From positions 27,239,398 through 27,303,397 of the forward strand of contig OX352773.1 of assembly GCA_947095535.1 (NCBI GenBank): a stretch of DNA of 64,000 nucleotides, given 5' to 3'. The translations under genes were made by a program, and so were the position numbers. The notes beneath the pieces are model-generated. The model worked only from the letters and a program-made list of their open reading frames with translations. It was not told the DNA's origin and made no database searches. Of the stretch, positions 12,691-25,927 are shown in pieces. This DNA comes from Poecilobothrus nobilitatus (taxonomy: Eukaryota > Arthropoda > Insecta > Diptera > Dolichopodidae). How positions within the stretch are numbered: the stretch's first letter is position 1; each line of letters starts with the position of its first letter.

Positions 12691-15600
12691 TTTTATTATT
12701 TTCATGATTAAAAAAAAAATATAAAAGGTTATTCACTTTTCGTAACATTTGAGCTTATATCATTGTAAATCTGGCAAAAATAGCAAATTTTTACATATAT
12801 ATCGAAAAGTGCAAAGAGAAAGAGAAACTAAATTGTAGCTAATTTTGAGTTAGTAAAAACGAAAAAAAAAACCATCTGAATCATTTAAAATTTCCGTAAA
12901 AAAAATTTAAAAATATAGTAAATTCATTTGAATTTAAAAACTTATTCTTATAGTAACAATTCTATACTTTTCTATATACACATATATATAACATTGTATT
13001 TATGCCATTATTTTGTTGTTTCGTTGTATACATTGTAAAAGTTTGTTAATTTTTCTATTTTTGCAACAAAAAGCATAAACGAAAAAAACAACAAAAAAGT
13101 AATTTGTAATATTTTATATCGTTAGAAATTTATTTGATTGATCATTGTGGATCATTGAATTAAACTGCTTGCCAATTAATTTAATAGGTATTTTGATAAA
13201 TTTTTGTTTTTATTTTTAATGCATATTATGTGTTAACATTGTTTTAGTTTAGAAAAAGTTTGTTTAGGTCATTTTTCATACTTAGTTGCAAATTGCAAGG
13301 TGTCAGTGCTATAAGCCAGTAAATTTTAATGAAATCGCTATTTAAAATTGTTTAGATTTTTTTTTTTGTTTTAAATATAAATCGTCGAATTGCAATCTAT
13401 AAACATATAGCCCTCAGTTTTTTTTTTTCTTTCTACAGCTCCCTTTAACCCTTATTAGTGCATAAAACGGTTTTTGGTCTTCGTAAATTCTTCTTGCAAC
13501 AAAGTCATATTTATAGTTTATACTTTTTAATATATTTTAATATATTCATTCACAATAAAATTTATATAAAATTTATTTCTGGAACTTACAGATGTGTATT
13601 ATTATAGGGTATTAAAATATATTTTATATAAATTCAAACAATTCAATTTAATCTAGATATAATAAAAGAAATTAATATTTTTAGTTAGTATGTTTAATGT
13701 ATACATAATATATAAAAAAAATTTCTTATTTTATTTAAAAAAATAATTTATAACATGAAAGTTGTAAAAGTTTTTCTTTTCCTCTCCTAAAAAAAAAGGC
13801 AAAGAAGATTATTATTATGTCTAGAATAAAGTATAGACATATAAAAATGGTTTTCAAGAAGGTTGAAGGTGATTTTCGTGAATTTGATCAATATATCTAT
13901 AAAAAAATGAATCATGAGAATTGGAATATGATGGGGTGGAGGAATAAAAAATCGAAAAATCGTTTATTTCTTTTTTTTTTTTTTTTTTACAAAACGAACA
14001 TGAATAATTTTAATAACAAAGTTTTTGTTACTTTATTCTGTAATAACGATTTTGTTTTACTTTTTGTTTTTATTTATGTTTATCGTCTTCAACTTATAAC
14101 TATTCAGCCTATTCTTTTTATACAAACAAATTAGGCGATAGTAAATGTATAGGAAAAGGAAGTCAATCCAATAAATGAAATGAAAAATAAAGTTTTCTAT
14201 GTAAAAATAGATAAAATACAACCCTTATGTATGTTAAAGAATGGAGATGGTTATATACTATAAATTTATAAAAAAAAATAAAATAAAACGAATGTTTCAG
14301 AAAAACACGAAAATATCGACGTTTTTTTCTTTATACGTTCGTCAAAATTTTTATTAGTGAAGAAAAATAGAATCATAAATTTTGTTATAAATTATAATTT
14401 ATATAAAATAAAAATTAAGACATGTGTGGCCTTACTCTTATATAATATATTATAATATAATTTGTATACATATATATTTTTGTGTTTAATAAGAATAAGC
14501 TAAAATGCAATTTTCAAACTATTATACTAATACTAAAGAAGTGTTATTAATTAGAATGTATATAGTGTAAAATGAGGCGCCGATTTAAAATATATATACA
14601 TTTTATGATTTTCGCCTCCATGAAAAAAGTACCCAAGAAAAACCTACCCAAAACTAAGAACGATAAAAGACCCCGAAATGTACCTATTATGTATTTAAAA
14701 TCTAAAATACTATTTACTCTCTTACAGTTCCCAATTAAAAGTATTTTTCTAGGGTTGGGTACGAAAGTACAAAATTCAAAATTCAGATTTTTACGTACAC
14801 ACATATATATATATATATATATACATAAATATTCTAGAACACAGGGGAAATCAACTCTAAAATCAATACTAATAATAATTTAATGCTTACAGGCTTCCAT
14901 ACAAAAGTATTAAATTTGAACAGTTTTCTATGAAAGATAGAAAATTAGATGGAAAAATAGAAAGTTAAGCATTTTTATTATTCCTATTTAAATTTGTATT
15001 AAATTTTGAGCAAAATCAAAAACCAAAAACGTCGCCGAAATTTTATATGAAACTTTAGGAACTTTTAGGAAAAAATTCCTAAATTTGGACCTTTTTCGTT
15101 TATTTTGGGGACTTTTTTAAAAATTATGTTTTGGGGGACTTTAGTCATATGAAAATTGGTGACTGTTTTAATTTTGATTTTGGGGACTTTTTTTCGCGGA
15201 ACCATAATTTTCATGATTTTCATTTATTTATTTAGTTTTTTTTTTCAAGTATGCTTCAATTTATGGTTCAATAATTTGTAATACTGTTAGGTCATTATAC
15301 TATTGATAATATTTTTATGGTTGATTTATTTTTGAAAATACAGGTGAAAAAAGCCGAGAATGTATATTTAAAGTTTTATTAAAATAAAAAAAAAAATTAT
15401 AATAGAGAACCTGCTTAAAATTTATGGTTTATAGATTTCAAATTTAAAAATTAGTATATTTATTTTACTTTCACATATTACTTTTCCATTGTTATTTTTT
15501 TTTTCCGTTTTTTAATAGAAATTTAAATTTTAATAATTGCATTTATATAATGTAATTATTGTAAATATAATGTAATTGTAAATAGAATTCTATTTTTCAG

Positions 15601-15805
15601 TTATAAAATTTTGATTTTGATTTTTCAAATGAAAATGATTATTATCATGATTACTTCAAATGAAATTGTTAAAAAAATTTTATACCTATATTACAGGTAA
15701 ATTATATAATTAAATATTTGGTGGGAAGTAAAAAATATTCAATGATAATGTTGTAATGTTGAAGAAAAGTATGTATAGTAATGTTACAGTTGTAAATTAT
15801 TTTTT
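12691..15805. other. AT-rich stretch without a recognised gene
   Basis: Mostly homopolymer-rich sequence. A (TA)n tract lies at 14,802-14,823. At 15,040-15,190 the words GGGGACTTTTTT and TTTTGGGGGACTTT recur three times, an imperfect local repeat of unknown origin. Open frames here are shadows of low-complexity sequence. Confidence 0.55.
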
Positions 15806-16625
15806 GGCCCCGCGTTATAGAAAAATTTTCTGTCGAACTTATGTCGTTTTTATTATTAATAATGTTTTCGAACTTATGTCGTTTTTAATTTCAATAATTT
15901 TTTCGAACTTCGCGCCATAAAATCCAAAAAATTATTAATATTAATATTAAAATGAAATAAAATAAAATAATTTTGTCTAAATTTTTAAACTCTAATCAGC
16001 TTTTGCTGTAGCGGCTAATAACAAATAGGTCCTTCGGCGCGGGGCATTGCTAGTAGTTTCGGTGCATTCTTCCATCATTATAACATACTGAAAAAAATGA
16101 GCAAATCAAAGAGGCTAGTGATTTATTGGAACAAGAGAAGATAACAATAATGTTGTTCTTAAATAGAATGGCATATATAAAGAAAACAAAATAATTAACA
16201 TTTCTAACAATTTTGAGGACAATGATGATGATGATGACGATGACGATGAAATAGGCAATGAATCCGATTCATTATCAACCGAATCTATAGATGCAACCGA
16301 GTCTCCAATCCAATCTCAGGTTGAAAATGCGCTGTATTATTTGTTTCGTAAATCCGTTAAACGTTGTTTTTTTTGGCGTGCCGGCACCTTAAGATCTACC
16401 ATATATATGTCAGTTGTCTTTACAAGCTGAAACAATTGCAAAAAAGAAAAACAACTATCTTTGCCCATATTGCAGAGTACCTGTTGAAGATGTTGTTCAA
16501 GTGCTCAAATGACAAAAATAAAAATATTATAAATAAACCTATTTTTAAATTTGTTTTTTTTTTTTCGATCTTATGCCGTTTTTAATATTAATTACTTTTT
16601 TTTTTCGAACCTATGACGCGGACCC
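15806..16625 (+). mobile_element. Internally deleted piggyBac-like element (probable)
   Basis: An 820-bp unit bounded by imperfect inverted ends: GGCCCCGCGTTATAG on the left and, on the other strand from the right, GGGTCCGCGTCATAG. Subterminal copies of TCGAACTTATGTCGTTTTT occur twice on the left (15,833 and 15,869) and a variant TCGATCTTATGCCGTTTTT near the right end (16,565). Inside, broken frames encode pieces of a transposase-like protein: an ATG-AGC-AAA start region with LLEQEK at about 16,116, an acidic block DNDDDDDDDDEIGNESDS (16,218-16,271), and near the end YLCPYCRVP followed by a stop (16,459-16,512). An acidic N terminus plus a Cys-rich C-terminal tail fits piggyBac transposases with the catalytic middle deleted. 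No TTAA target site is visible at the ends, which weakens the assignment. Confidence 0.45.
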
Positions 16626-19424
16626 TAATTTTTGACCTCATTAATTTTTTTATATGGTAATACAATAATTATACTTCAATAAATTTTTAAATTACTCATT
16701 TAGTTAAATTTATATTATATATAATTAATAATTAAATGTATTATTTAGTATTCTAATGATTGTATAGCATTCAAATATAGTAGTTTATGCAATAGAGATA
16801 ATCATAAAATTTTTGAAAAATGCATTAAATTATACTATTAATAGTTTGTATTCGTTAAGACGAAATTACATAAATATGTAATATTAAAAAAAAATTTTTT
16901 TTTTGTTTTTTAAATAATTAAAATAAAAATTAAAGGCGAAATCAGAATAATAGAAAGTGTTGAAAGAAAATGTTAATTTAAACACATACTAAATATTTTA
17001 ATTATGTTTTAATGTGTTCTGAAATATTTTTAAAGATTTTTTTTTTTTCCTTAAATAAAAAACAATTAAAGAAAAATTATGAATGGCAATAGAAAATAGA
17101 ATAGTTTTTTTTCCTTCTAAATTGTCAAAAGAAAAAAATTAAAAAAATATTTAATTATAAGTAGTAAGAGATTTTTTTTTTTAAATGTTATTTAAAAAAA
17201 AAATTAAATATTGTTTAAAAAATATATATATGTATATGCAAATATAAAGAATATTAAGATATATATATTTTTTTTTTTTGAAAAAAAAGGGAAAAATTAC
17301 GTAAAAATTAGAATGAAAATACAAAAAAAAAAAAAAAAAAAATATAATAATATACAATTCTTTTTTGGCATTAAATCAAATGTAATTAGAAAATGTACAC
17401 AACTTTTGGATACAAATTACTTTTTTTTGTACAATTTGTACACGTAAACATAAAATTGTATTTTTATTTTAAGAATTTAAAACTAAAGATATCGTTAGCA
17501 ACACAATAGGATGATGAATGCTCTTTTAATTTAAATATAAAATATTAAAATAAAATAAATATTTAAATTCAATAATTTAATAAAAAAAAAACAGGATACA
17601 GGATAGCTATTTTCACTATAATAATAATATTGTTTTTTTATTATATATTCTGGTTTTTTGTTTTATAAGCTTTAAGCTTTTTTGTTCTATTAGGATATAA
17701 CGTATTTATATATTGTTTTCAACTGTAACATAATAACCGTTCGTTAGTTTGAGATTAGGAAAATCGTTCAATTTGAGGTTATATATTTCTTAGCAATCAT
17801 GTCTCAGTTTAAGGAATGTCTTCTTTCAAGCTCTCTAATAAAATATGAATTTTATTGATAATAAGAATTCACTTTTTAAGAAGTCTATTCATATACAATA
17901 CAATGTTAAACCATTCCTTTATTTTTGTTTTTCATTTTTATAACTAAATATTTACTATATTTGAAAATCTTTTTTATTTTAAATTATATATCTAATTCAT
18001 ATTATTATTATATTGTATAGGTATAAAACAAAAAAACGAAGATTCTTTGATATAAATTTATGTTTTTAATAGAATTTTTTTTAAGATATGCTAAATTTAA
18101 CAAAATTTAAATCATTAATGAACAATTTTTATACGTATTATATACATATCTTTATAATAAAAGAAAAAAAAAAAATTTTTTTATGTTTCCTTATAATGAC
18201 TAATTAATTCTTAAATTTAGAGACACATTTAGAAACAACACATGTATTCAAAGGAAATTTTCAACTTTATAATATACCCTACATATATTATATAACATTG
18301 TGTAACATAAAATATTATATATAATATTATATAATATTGTAAAATTACACTAAGAATTAAAATAAATTTTATACTCATTTTGCGTTTATAAATTAATTTA
18401 ACACCATATTTTTTTTTTTAAAAAGATATTAAAAATTTGTAATTTAATTCATAACATTGCTAGCTATAGAAAAAATGAAGAAGAAATTATTATAATATAC
18501 AACGCTTGTACATTTACATGTCATCACAAAAACTCATATTATATACATATTCTATAATATTTATTATAAGCGCATTAAATTAACTGCATTTTGTTCAAAT
18601 AATCATTCAAAAACCAAATCTAAAATTTAATATTGTCATTTTTTTGGGATCAACTACCTTTTCTTTCCCCCTTGATTTATTCTTAATTTATATTAAGTTT
18701 GTAAGATTGTTCTGTCATCATTCTGAATTAATGCGTGTACCATTATATTACCTATACAATAACAAATTAAAAAAAAATACCATAATTTAGACTGTTGATT
18801 GTGTTTTGTTTCAAATGACAAAATTATTTTTTTTTTTTTATAAAATAAAAGAAAAAGAAAAAAAAGACAAAAATATTTACGATTTGGCATTTAAAATACC
18901 ATATACTCAAAAATTAGAATTTTCTTTTAAGAATTATGCTTTGCTCTCACACACATTCTTTCAGTTATAATTTTTTGTCAACATTATTCTTAAGTTTAAA
19001 AAAAAAAAAATTTAAAATACGTTGTCTATCAGTCAGTCTTAAATCAAAAATTAAAAAAAAAACATGAAATAAACAAACTTATACTAAAATTAAATAAAAT
19101 AAAGAATTTTTATAAAATAATATTTAAAAAAATATGATTTTTGGCATTTATTTAATTATATAGTTATAAAAATGTATGTATACATTATATAAAGATTTTT
19201 TGCTATAAATATTAATAATTTTTGGTTTATAATTATATATGTACATCTTAAGTGATAAAATTTATATTATTAATCATGTTAAACAATAAATAATAAAAAT
19301 AAATAATAAAAATAAAACAATTTTAAAATTAAGATTCTGGAATTGACAAGTCGATTGATTATAATTAAAATTTTAATCTTTGATTATAATTAAAATTGTA
19401 TTGAAAAATTTAAATGTTGCAAAG
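16626..19424. other. AT-rich stretch without a recognised gene
   Basis: Dense poly(A)/poly(T) runs, including tracts near 17,270 and 17,325, and scattered TATATA. No exon-like segment with matching splice sites was found. Confidence 0.6.
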
Positions 19425-19597
19425 AGGCCTCAGTGGTATGCCTAGTGGATAATAGAGTATAAAATACGACGTAAACATTGAGGGAGTGGGAGTTTCCCTT
19501 ACGACATTTACAGTACCACACCTGGAAAGGAAAGGCTATAATTTCCTTGTCACTTTTATGTGGCATCGAAATAAACTAAATAAAAAAAAAAAAATAG
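19425..19597 (+). mobile_element. tRNA-derived SINE, degenerate copy
   Basis: The head contains CCTAGTGGATAATAGAG, resembling a Pol III A box, and the remains of a B box at GTGGGAGTTTCCC. The body CCTTACGACATTTACAG and the tail TAATTTCCTTGTCAC / TTTATGTGGCATCGAAAT match the better copy at 59,063-59,250 on the opposite strand. Part of the B-box region and about 30 following bases are missing relative to that copy. It ends in an A-rich tail. Confidence 0.65.
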
Positions 19598-22500
19598 GAA
19601 AAAATTTAAATTATTACGTAAAAATGTTTTTACATTATATTAATTATATTCGATTAGTATATGTAATCATAATATTATTATAAAAAGTATATTCAATACA
19701 TCCGTAAGGTAAAGAAACAAACAGTATAAGAATATTATAAAACGCGATCATCATTATAATTGACATACATAAATACCTACTTAAGTGTTTTTAATATTTT
19801 GGTAACATAAATTGTAAATTAATTGATTAGAATTTAATCAGTTTTTCTGGTTCTTTTATATTATTTTTTTTAATTTTTAACTTTTAATATTTAAGACATG
19901 AAACTAAAACGTGTGTTACCTATTAATTAATTTTAAATGTTATCTTTTAAAATAAATACGAAAAAATGCAAAACATGATCGAAAAAAGGATAACATTAAT
20001 GAAATTATAGTTACAATTTAATAAATATCAATTCACATTATACAAATCTTTACAAGTTTCATAAGTTATCAACTCATAAATCAATATTTAAACATTTTAA
20101 TTTGAAATTTTATTTAATTTAAAATTTAATTTAATTATTTTTATAACAAAAAATTGTAACGAAATATTTGAAATATGTATAGGTATAAAAGTTATTTTTT
20201 TATATGTAATAATTAAACCACAAAAAATTAAAAGCTTCCGTAATTAAAAAAACCAAAATAAAAACATGTTAAATATTTGAAAACAGTCAAAAAGGTATTT
20301 AATTATTTATTTAACATAATGAACGTTTAAATTTGTTCAAATTTATCATTATAAATACATATACTTTATAAAAAAATATTAAGGGTTTTAATAAATTTAA
20401 TTATAAAAATTTGACAAATATTGATTTAAATCGAAATGAAAAAATCCATTTAATATATACATACATATATAGCAACATATTAGAATCTTAAGTACATAAT
20501 ATCATGTACTTAAACATAAATATATTATATATATAAATTAATTACATAGATATACACATTCATATATGTAAATATAAATTTATATTAATATATAAATATG
20601 TTTAATAACGTAGTATAATAATCAATAATATTATTTGAGTAAGGGGTAAACTTGTGAATGTCATAAATATTCTAATATTTCTATTTTTATTTTAAACGCG
20701 ATTAAATTAATTCCAAATTCTATTAAATGATTTTTCTCTGTTTTAATAATATAAAATACCCATTTTTAAAGTTCTAAAACCTTATGAATATTTTTTAACG
20801 TAAATCCTTAGCTCAGAGAAAACAATTACATATAAGTTCAATGATTATATAATGCGTTTCTAATTCTATTTAGCTCATTTAAAATCATAAGATTATCATA
20901 CGGTCGTATTAGATAATAGTAAAAAATAATAATTCTAATATTATATCATATAATATAATATCATATTCTAATATAATATCATATTCTAATATTATTATGT
21001 ATATGTATAATAAAATAAAAAATAAAATAATTTTTGTATAAGATAATAGATGTCGCGTAAATAAATATATTTTTAATTCATATTACAAAATAGCTAAAAC
21101 CGATTAAACAACGGGCTTAGTGAAACTAAAAATTCCAGAAATTGAAGCTTAATAGTCAAAAAATGAATAATAAATGATTTAATAGATACCCTATACTTCT
21201 TACAGAAGTGGAAAGGCGAAAAAAAATCGTAAAAAGATCGCCTAATGTTTTTAGAGTGTTTTTTTTTTGTATAGATACTAATTGACAGTGCATTTTTAGT
21301 TGCAATTTAGTTGTTTATTTGACAGCTTATTTAGTTGCTTAGTTGTAATCTAAAATTTTAATTAAAACTTTTGTTTTTTTTTATCTTTTTTGAATTTTAA
21401 TATGGAAAGTTTTCTTGCCTTTTCATTCATCATAATAAAAAAAAAGAAAAAAAATATTCAAGTCTATTGAATAGAGTATTGTGGTTCTTTGGCCTTGCAT
21501 TGCAAAATTATATCATGCGATTTGTTATTTATGGCGATTGTATTATGTCAATTTAAAAATTTTAAATCTTATATTTTTTTGCTATACAGATTTTTAAAAA
21601 ATGCTTTATAATCTAATTTATTATTAGTTTTTAAATTTTGATAATAAAAATTTAAAAATTATTTATAGCGCCAAATTTTGCATAGATATTTATTTCAAAA
21701 TATTGAAAAAGTGTAAAAAATTGCAATGAAAAATAAATTTATAAGTTATAATAACTATAATATATTTATCTTTTGAAAATTTTTTAAATCAATTTTTTTT
21801 TTTTTTTAAATAGAAATACCTATCTATTATATGAGAAACATTAGATAAGAATTTTATTACTATGTGGATTATAACATTATTTATGTAAACAGTAATTGAA
21901 TTAAATATTTTATTACTTCAATTAAATAGTTTTTAGCACATTTTCAAAAAAAAAAAATTTTTTCTTTTAATTATTATTTATTATTATTTTTTTTATCTGT
22001 ACTGTGCCCGGCCATCTGTCTTTAAAATTTAAAACATTTATAGACTTCATTAAAAAAAAAATTATATAGAAGAAAATAGTTTTATGTATTTCCATTTTTT
22101 TTTTATAAAACTGCAACATTCCAAAGTTGGAAAAAGTCCTATTTGCAAATGGTATAGGAAAAAAACCCTATTTGCAAAAATTAGTTTTTAAATCTGAAAA
22201 GATAGGAAAATTCACATTATAATTTGTTACAAATGCATATTTAAATGAACGCTTTGAATTAACTATCGATAATCATCGGTAGCGTTGGATAAAACTGTTA
22301 TGTTTATTTTGCAAATTTGTTGTTTTGTAATAAAATGTAATCAAATGATTTGAAATAATATGTAGGTGTGTTATATCAGAAGTACATAATTAGAACATAT
22401 TTTTGTATTTCCGTTGATTAATAGCTATATATATTACAACAAGTAGAAAATTGAAAATTTGTAATTTTGACACACACCTGCCTACAAATTTTTTATAGAT

Positions 22501-25500
22501 GAGATTGCGTCTTTAAAGTCACTTGATTTTACATACCGCTTTGTTTTTTCTTTTTTATTATTGTTAATCATACATATTATAAGATTCTTACTACCTGTTT
22601 TCATATACATAAAATAAAATTAAAATAAATTGTTTAAAATCACTTTAAATTTGAAAGGCTTGACATCGTAATGATATCAAAATATACTATTTTTAGATAA
22701 CTGTTATTTGATTATTCATATACAATTCTTTATATTTGTACTTTGATAAATTATTCATCATATTATATGCTTATTTTTATAGAAAAGTGGAATAAATAAA
22801 CATTTTTTTTTTTTTAATTTATATAATATTTAAATATTTATATATCGTGAACTCTTGCATAAGATAACGTATATTTGAAAAAAGTTGTTAACATGATAGA
22901 AAATATTTGTTAAACGACATTGTATAAAAAGTGTTTATATAAATAATGGAATACACTATAATTATACTATACCGAAAAAAAAAAACACAAAACTTAGTTA
23001 TTGAAACTTTTAACAGAATAAATTCTTGCATTTTGTATAATCACTATTAAATTAAATATTATTTATTTAAAAATAAATAAAAAAAAAATTTAAGGAAACT
23101 TAAAGAGAATTTATTATATACCTTTTTTTACTTTAACTAAATACTTTTTTACTTTTAAGTGAATATTTTTTTACTTAATTAATTAGATTGTAAATTTATT
23201 TTTACTTTTTTATAGCATATATAAATATTATAGGCCATATGTATTATAGGCCATAGAATAATGATCACTTGCAAAAGTATTGCCAGGTATTACTAAATAG
23301 ATTGATTAATAACATTTAAAAGGAGTGATATCAATTAATTTTTAAGATAGTTTGAATAAAAAGTGTAAAACGTATTAAGAAATGAAGGCAAAGAATGCTG
23401 TGTATATTGGTTTTCAGACTCTCTATGTCTAAAAAAGCATAAAGTGCTGACGGGAAACAATTGATACAATTTAGTGTTGTCTGAAATATATGTTTATATA
23501 CGACTTTTATTTAATAGAGGCAATAAACTGCGCGGATCACAATGGCCACGAATAATATAATAATATAATAAAGTAAAAAACGTATTAATAGTAGTTAATA
23601 GTCTGTAACAGATGCTAGAACTTATAAAATAATAAATTCTAAGTTGATTTTCAAGTAAAATCATAAATAATTGCATAATATACATACATAAGTATATGTA
23701 TATTTTATTTATAATTTTTATATTGACATTTTAATTTATTGAGTGATATTTATTAACAAGCGATTATATTAATGATTTCATAACGTTAATATTAATAACA
23801 ATTTATTAATAAAAATAATTAAATTAAAGATATTTAAAACCATTTTCCTCCATTTATATTTTTATAAAATTTTTGAAATAAATAATTTTATTTAAAAATT
23901 ATAATAAATTGTAGTATGTATAAATAATCTTCGATTATTGTACATATACATATATGATCGAAGATAATAATTGAATTTTTTTTTTTTCAATCTTAATAAA
24001 AATTTTTTAAATAGGTATTTTTAATGTTCAATAATATTTTCAATCAATTTCAATCTATTAATGGTTTTACTATAGTTTTTGTTTTCGACACCAGTTACTG
24101 AAATTATGCAATTTAATTGTATGGATGGGTCGCGCATATATTATAAAGATTTGGGGCACGCATATCATAAATGTATGTCATCATATATGTGTATACTTAA
24201 TATTGATAAATAAATTCTTAGTATATAATTATGTATTATATGTATGCTTCTTATATAACTTTTATTTATTTCTTTTCTATAGAAATCATTTATATAGTTC
24301 ATAACTATAATTAACATAAATATGTTAAAAAATATTTAGTTTTATTTTTTTCTTTTTTATTCTTTAGTATCATTCATGAAAATTAAACTTAACAGAGTAA
24401 TATGGAATTTTGAAAGAGTGCAAGATTTGTTTCTATTAACACAAGTAATATGAATTTAATTGGTTGATAAAAAAAATATACAAAAATATATAAAAATATA
24501 TATATATATGTATATATTTCGTATATAGTTTCCGTTGAATTAGTAACAAAAAATATAATATAAATAATGTATAAAAAAAAACTTAATTCAAGGAATTCCT
24601 AAAACAATTCCTTATTTTTGTTTTCTGACCCTTTTGTTAAATCTTTTCATTTGATCATTTGATCATTTACATATCTTTAGACTAGGTATAAGCATATTTA
24701 GGTAATCAATTATTAATTAAATTATAGTGTAAAGGGGATTCTCTGTGAGTTTAGGAATAAATACATCATATGCACTTAAACGTACATTCTTCAGTTTTAT
24801 ATAGATTAACTTAAGAAATTGAATTAGCCCGCGGGATTACTAGAAAATATTGCATAAACTTATAAATTTGCAATAATCAATTAAGAACTGTATAATTAAT
24901 TTTATTACATTTCTATTCTCCTATTTTTTTAATAATTTAATTTTTTTTTTAAATTGCTGTCAATTATTAAATACATCATCTATTCAATTGCTTTATACAA
25001 CATATACAACATTACTATTTACATTACTATTTACCTTACTGCTTACCCTTACTGATATTAGACATAAGTAAAATATTACTACATAATTACTATACATAGA
25101 TAATTAATGATAGATTATTATTCAAAGATATAAGTATAAATTTATTTACAACATATTTTTAATTTTTATAAGCATATGTTAAGAATTAAAATTATTTTTT
25201 TTTATAACTATACATAGTTAACTACAAGTACATACGTATTTATTGATCTTAATTAAAATTTCAAATCAAGAAACTTTTTGTTATCATTTCATCTATTCTA
25301 AAATTTATGTAATGTAAATTTTATGGTAATTTTATGGTATATATAAAAATACATAATTAATATAGAAATGGTGATCTCAAGGTCAAATAGAGTAATTTTT
25401 TAAGAAACATTAATATGGTTTAAAAATTATTTTTAAAATGCATAGAAGCGAATGGTGATAAAATTTTTTAATTAAATAAATATGTAAAGACTTAATTTTT

Positions 25501-25927
25501 TCTTAAAGTTTTTCTATTAAAATTTCGAAAAAGTAAAAAACAAAAAAAAAATTAGTTACTTTTCAAATAAATATATTTTGTGGTTTTTTAAATTGATTGA
25601 AATTAAAATATTCATTATGCATAATGTATCTACTAATTCTTAAAAAAAAGTATTTAAACATTTAATAACTATTATAATATTCTTAGAGAATTTTAGTAAA
25701 TGATTACTTATATATTTGTTATGAATAATAATTAATTATGTGATCATAAAAATATGTAATTGTTTTAATAAAAATCTGCCATTAAACTGTACTGCCATAA
25801 ATTAAAAAAAAGTTTTTAAAAAACTTAAATTCTAATTAACCGATTTTTTAAGTAAAAATTTTTAACACAATTTATATTTAAACCAACACTAGATACTAAA
25901 TTTTTTGCAGATTTCCAATATTGAATA
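19598..25927. other. Long AT-rich region without a recognised gene
   Basis: No coding exon is supported. Contents: tandem ATATCATATTCTAAT words at 20,940-20,995, a short duplication of CCCTATTTGCAAA / CCTATTTGCAAAT at 22,138-22,180, and scattered poly(T) runs. A minus-strand open frame around 23,494-23,685 resembles nothing known. Confidence 0.55.

Noticed and set aside
22264..22271. TATCGATA, the fly DRE promoter motif (also at 7,664 and 10,222)
   Set aside because: At this base composition two or three chance occurrences are expected in 64 kb, and no transcript start is linked to any of them.
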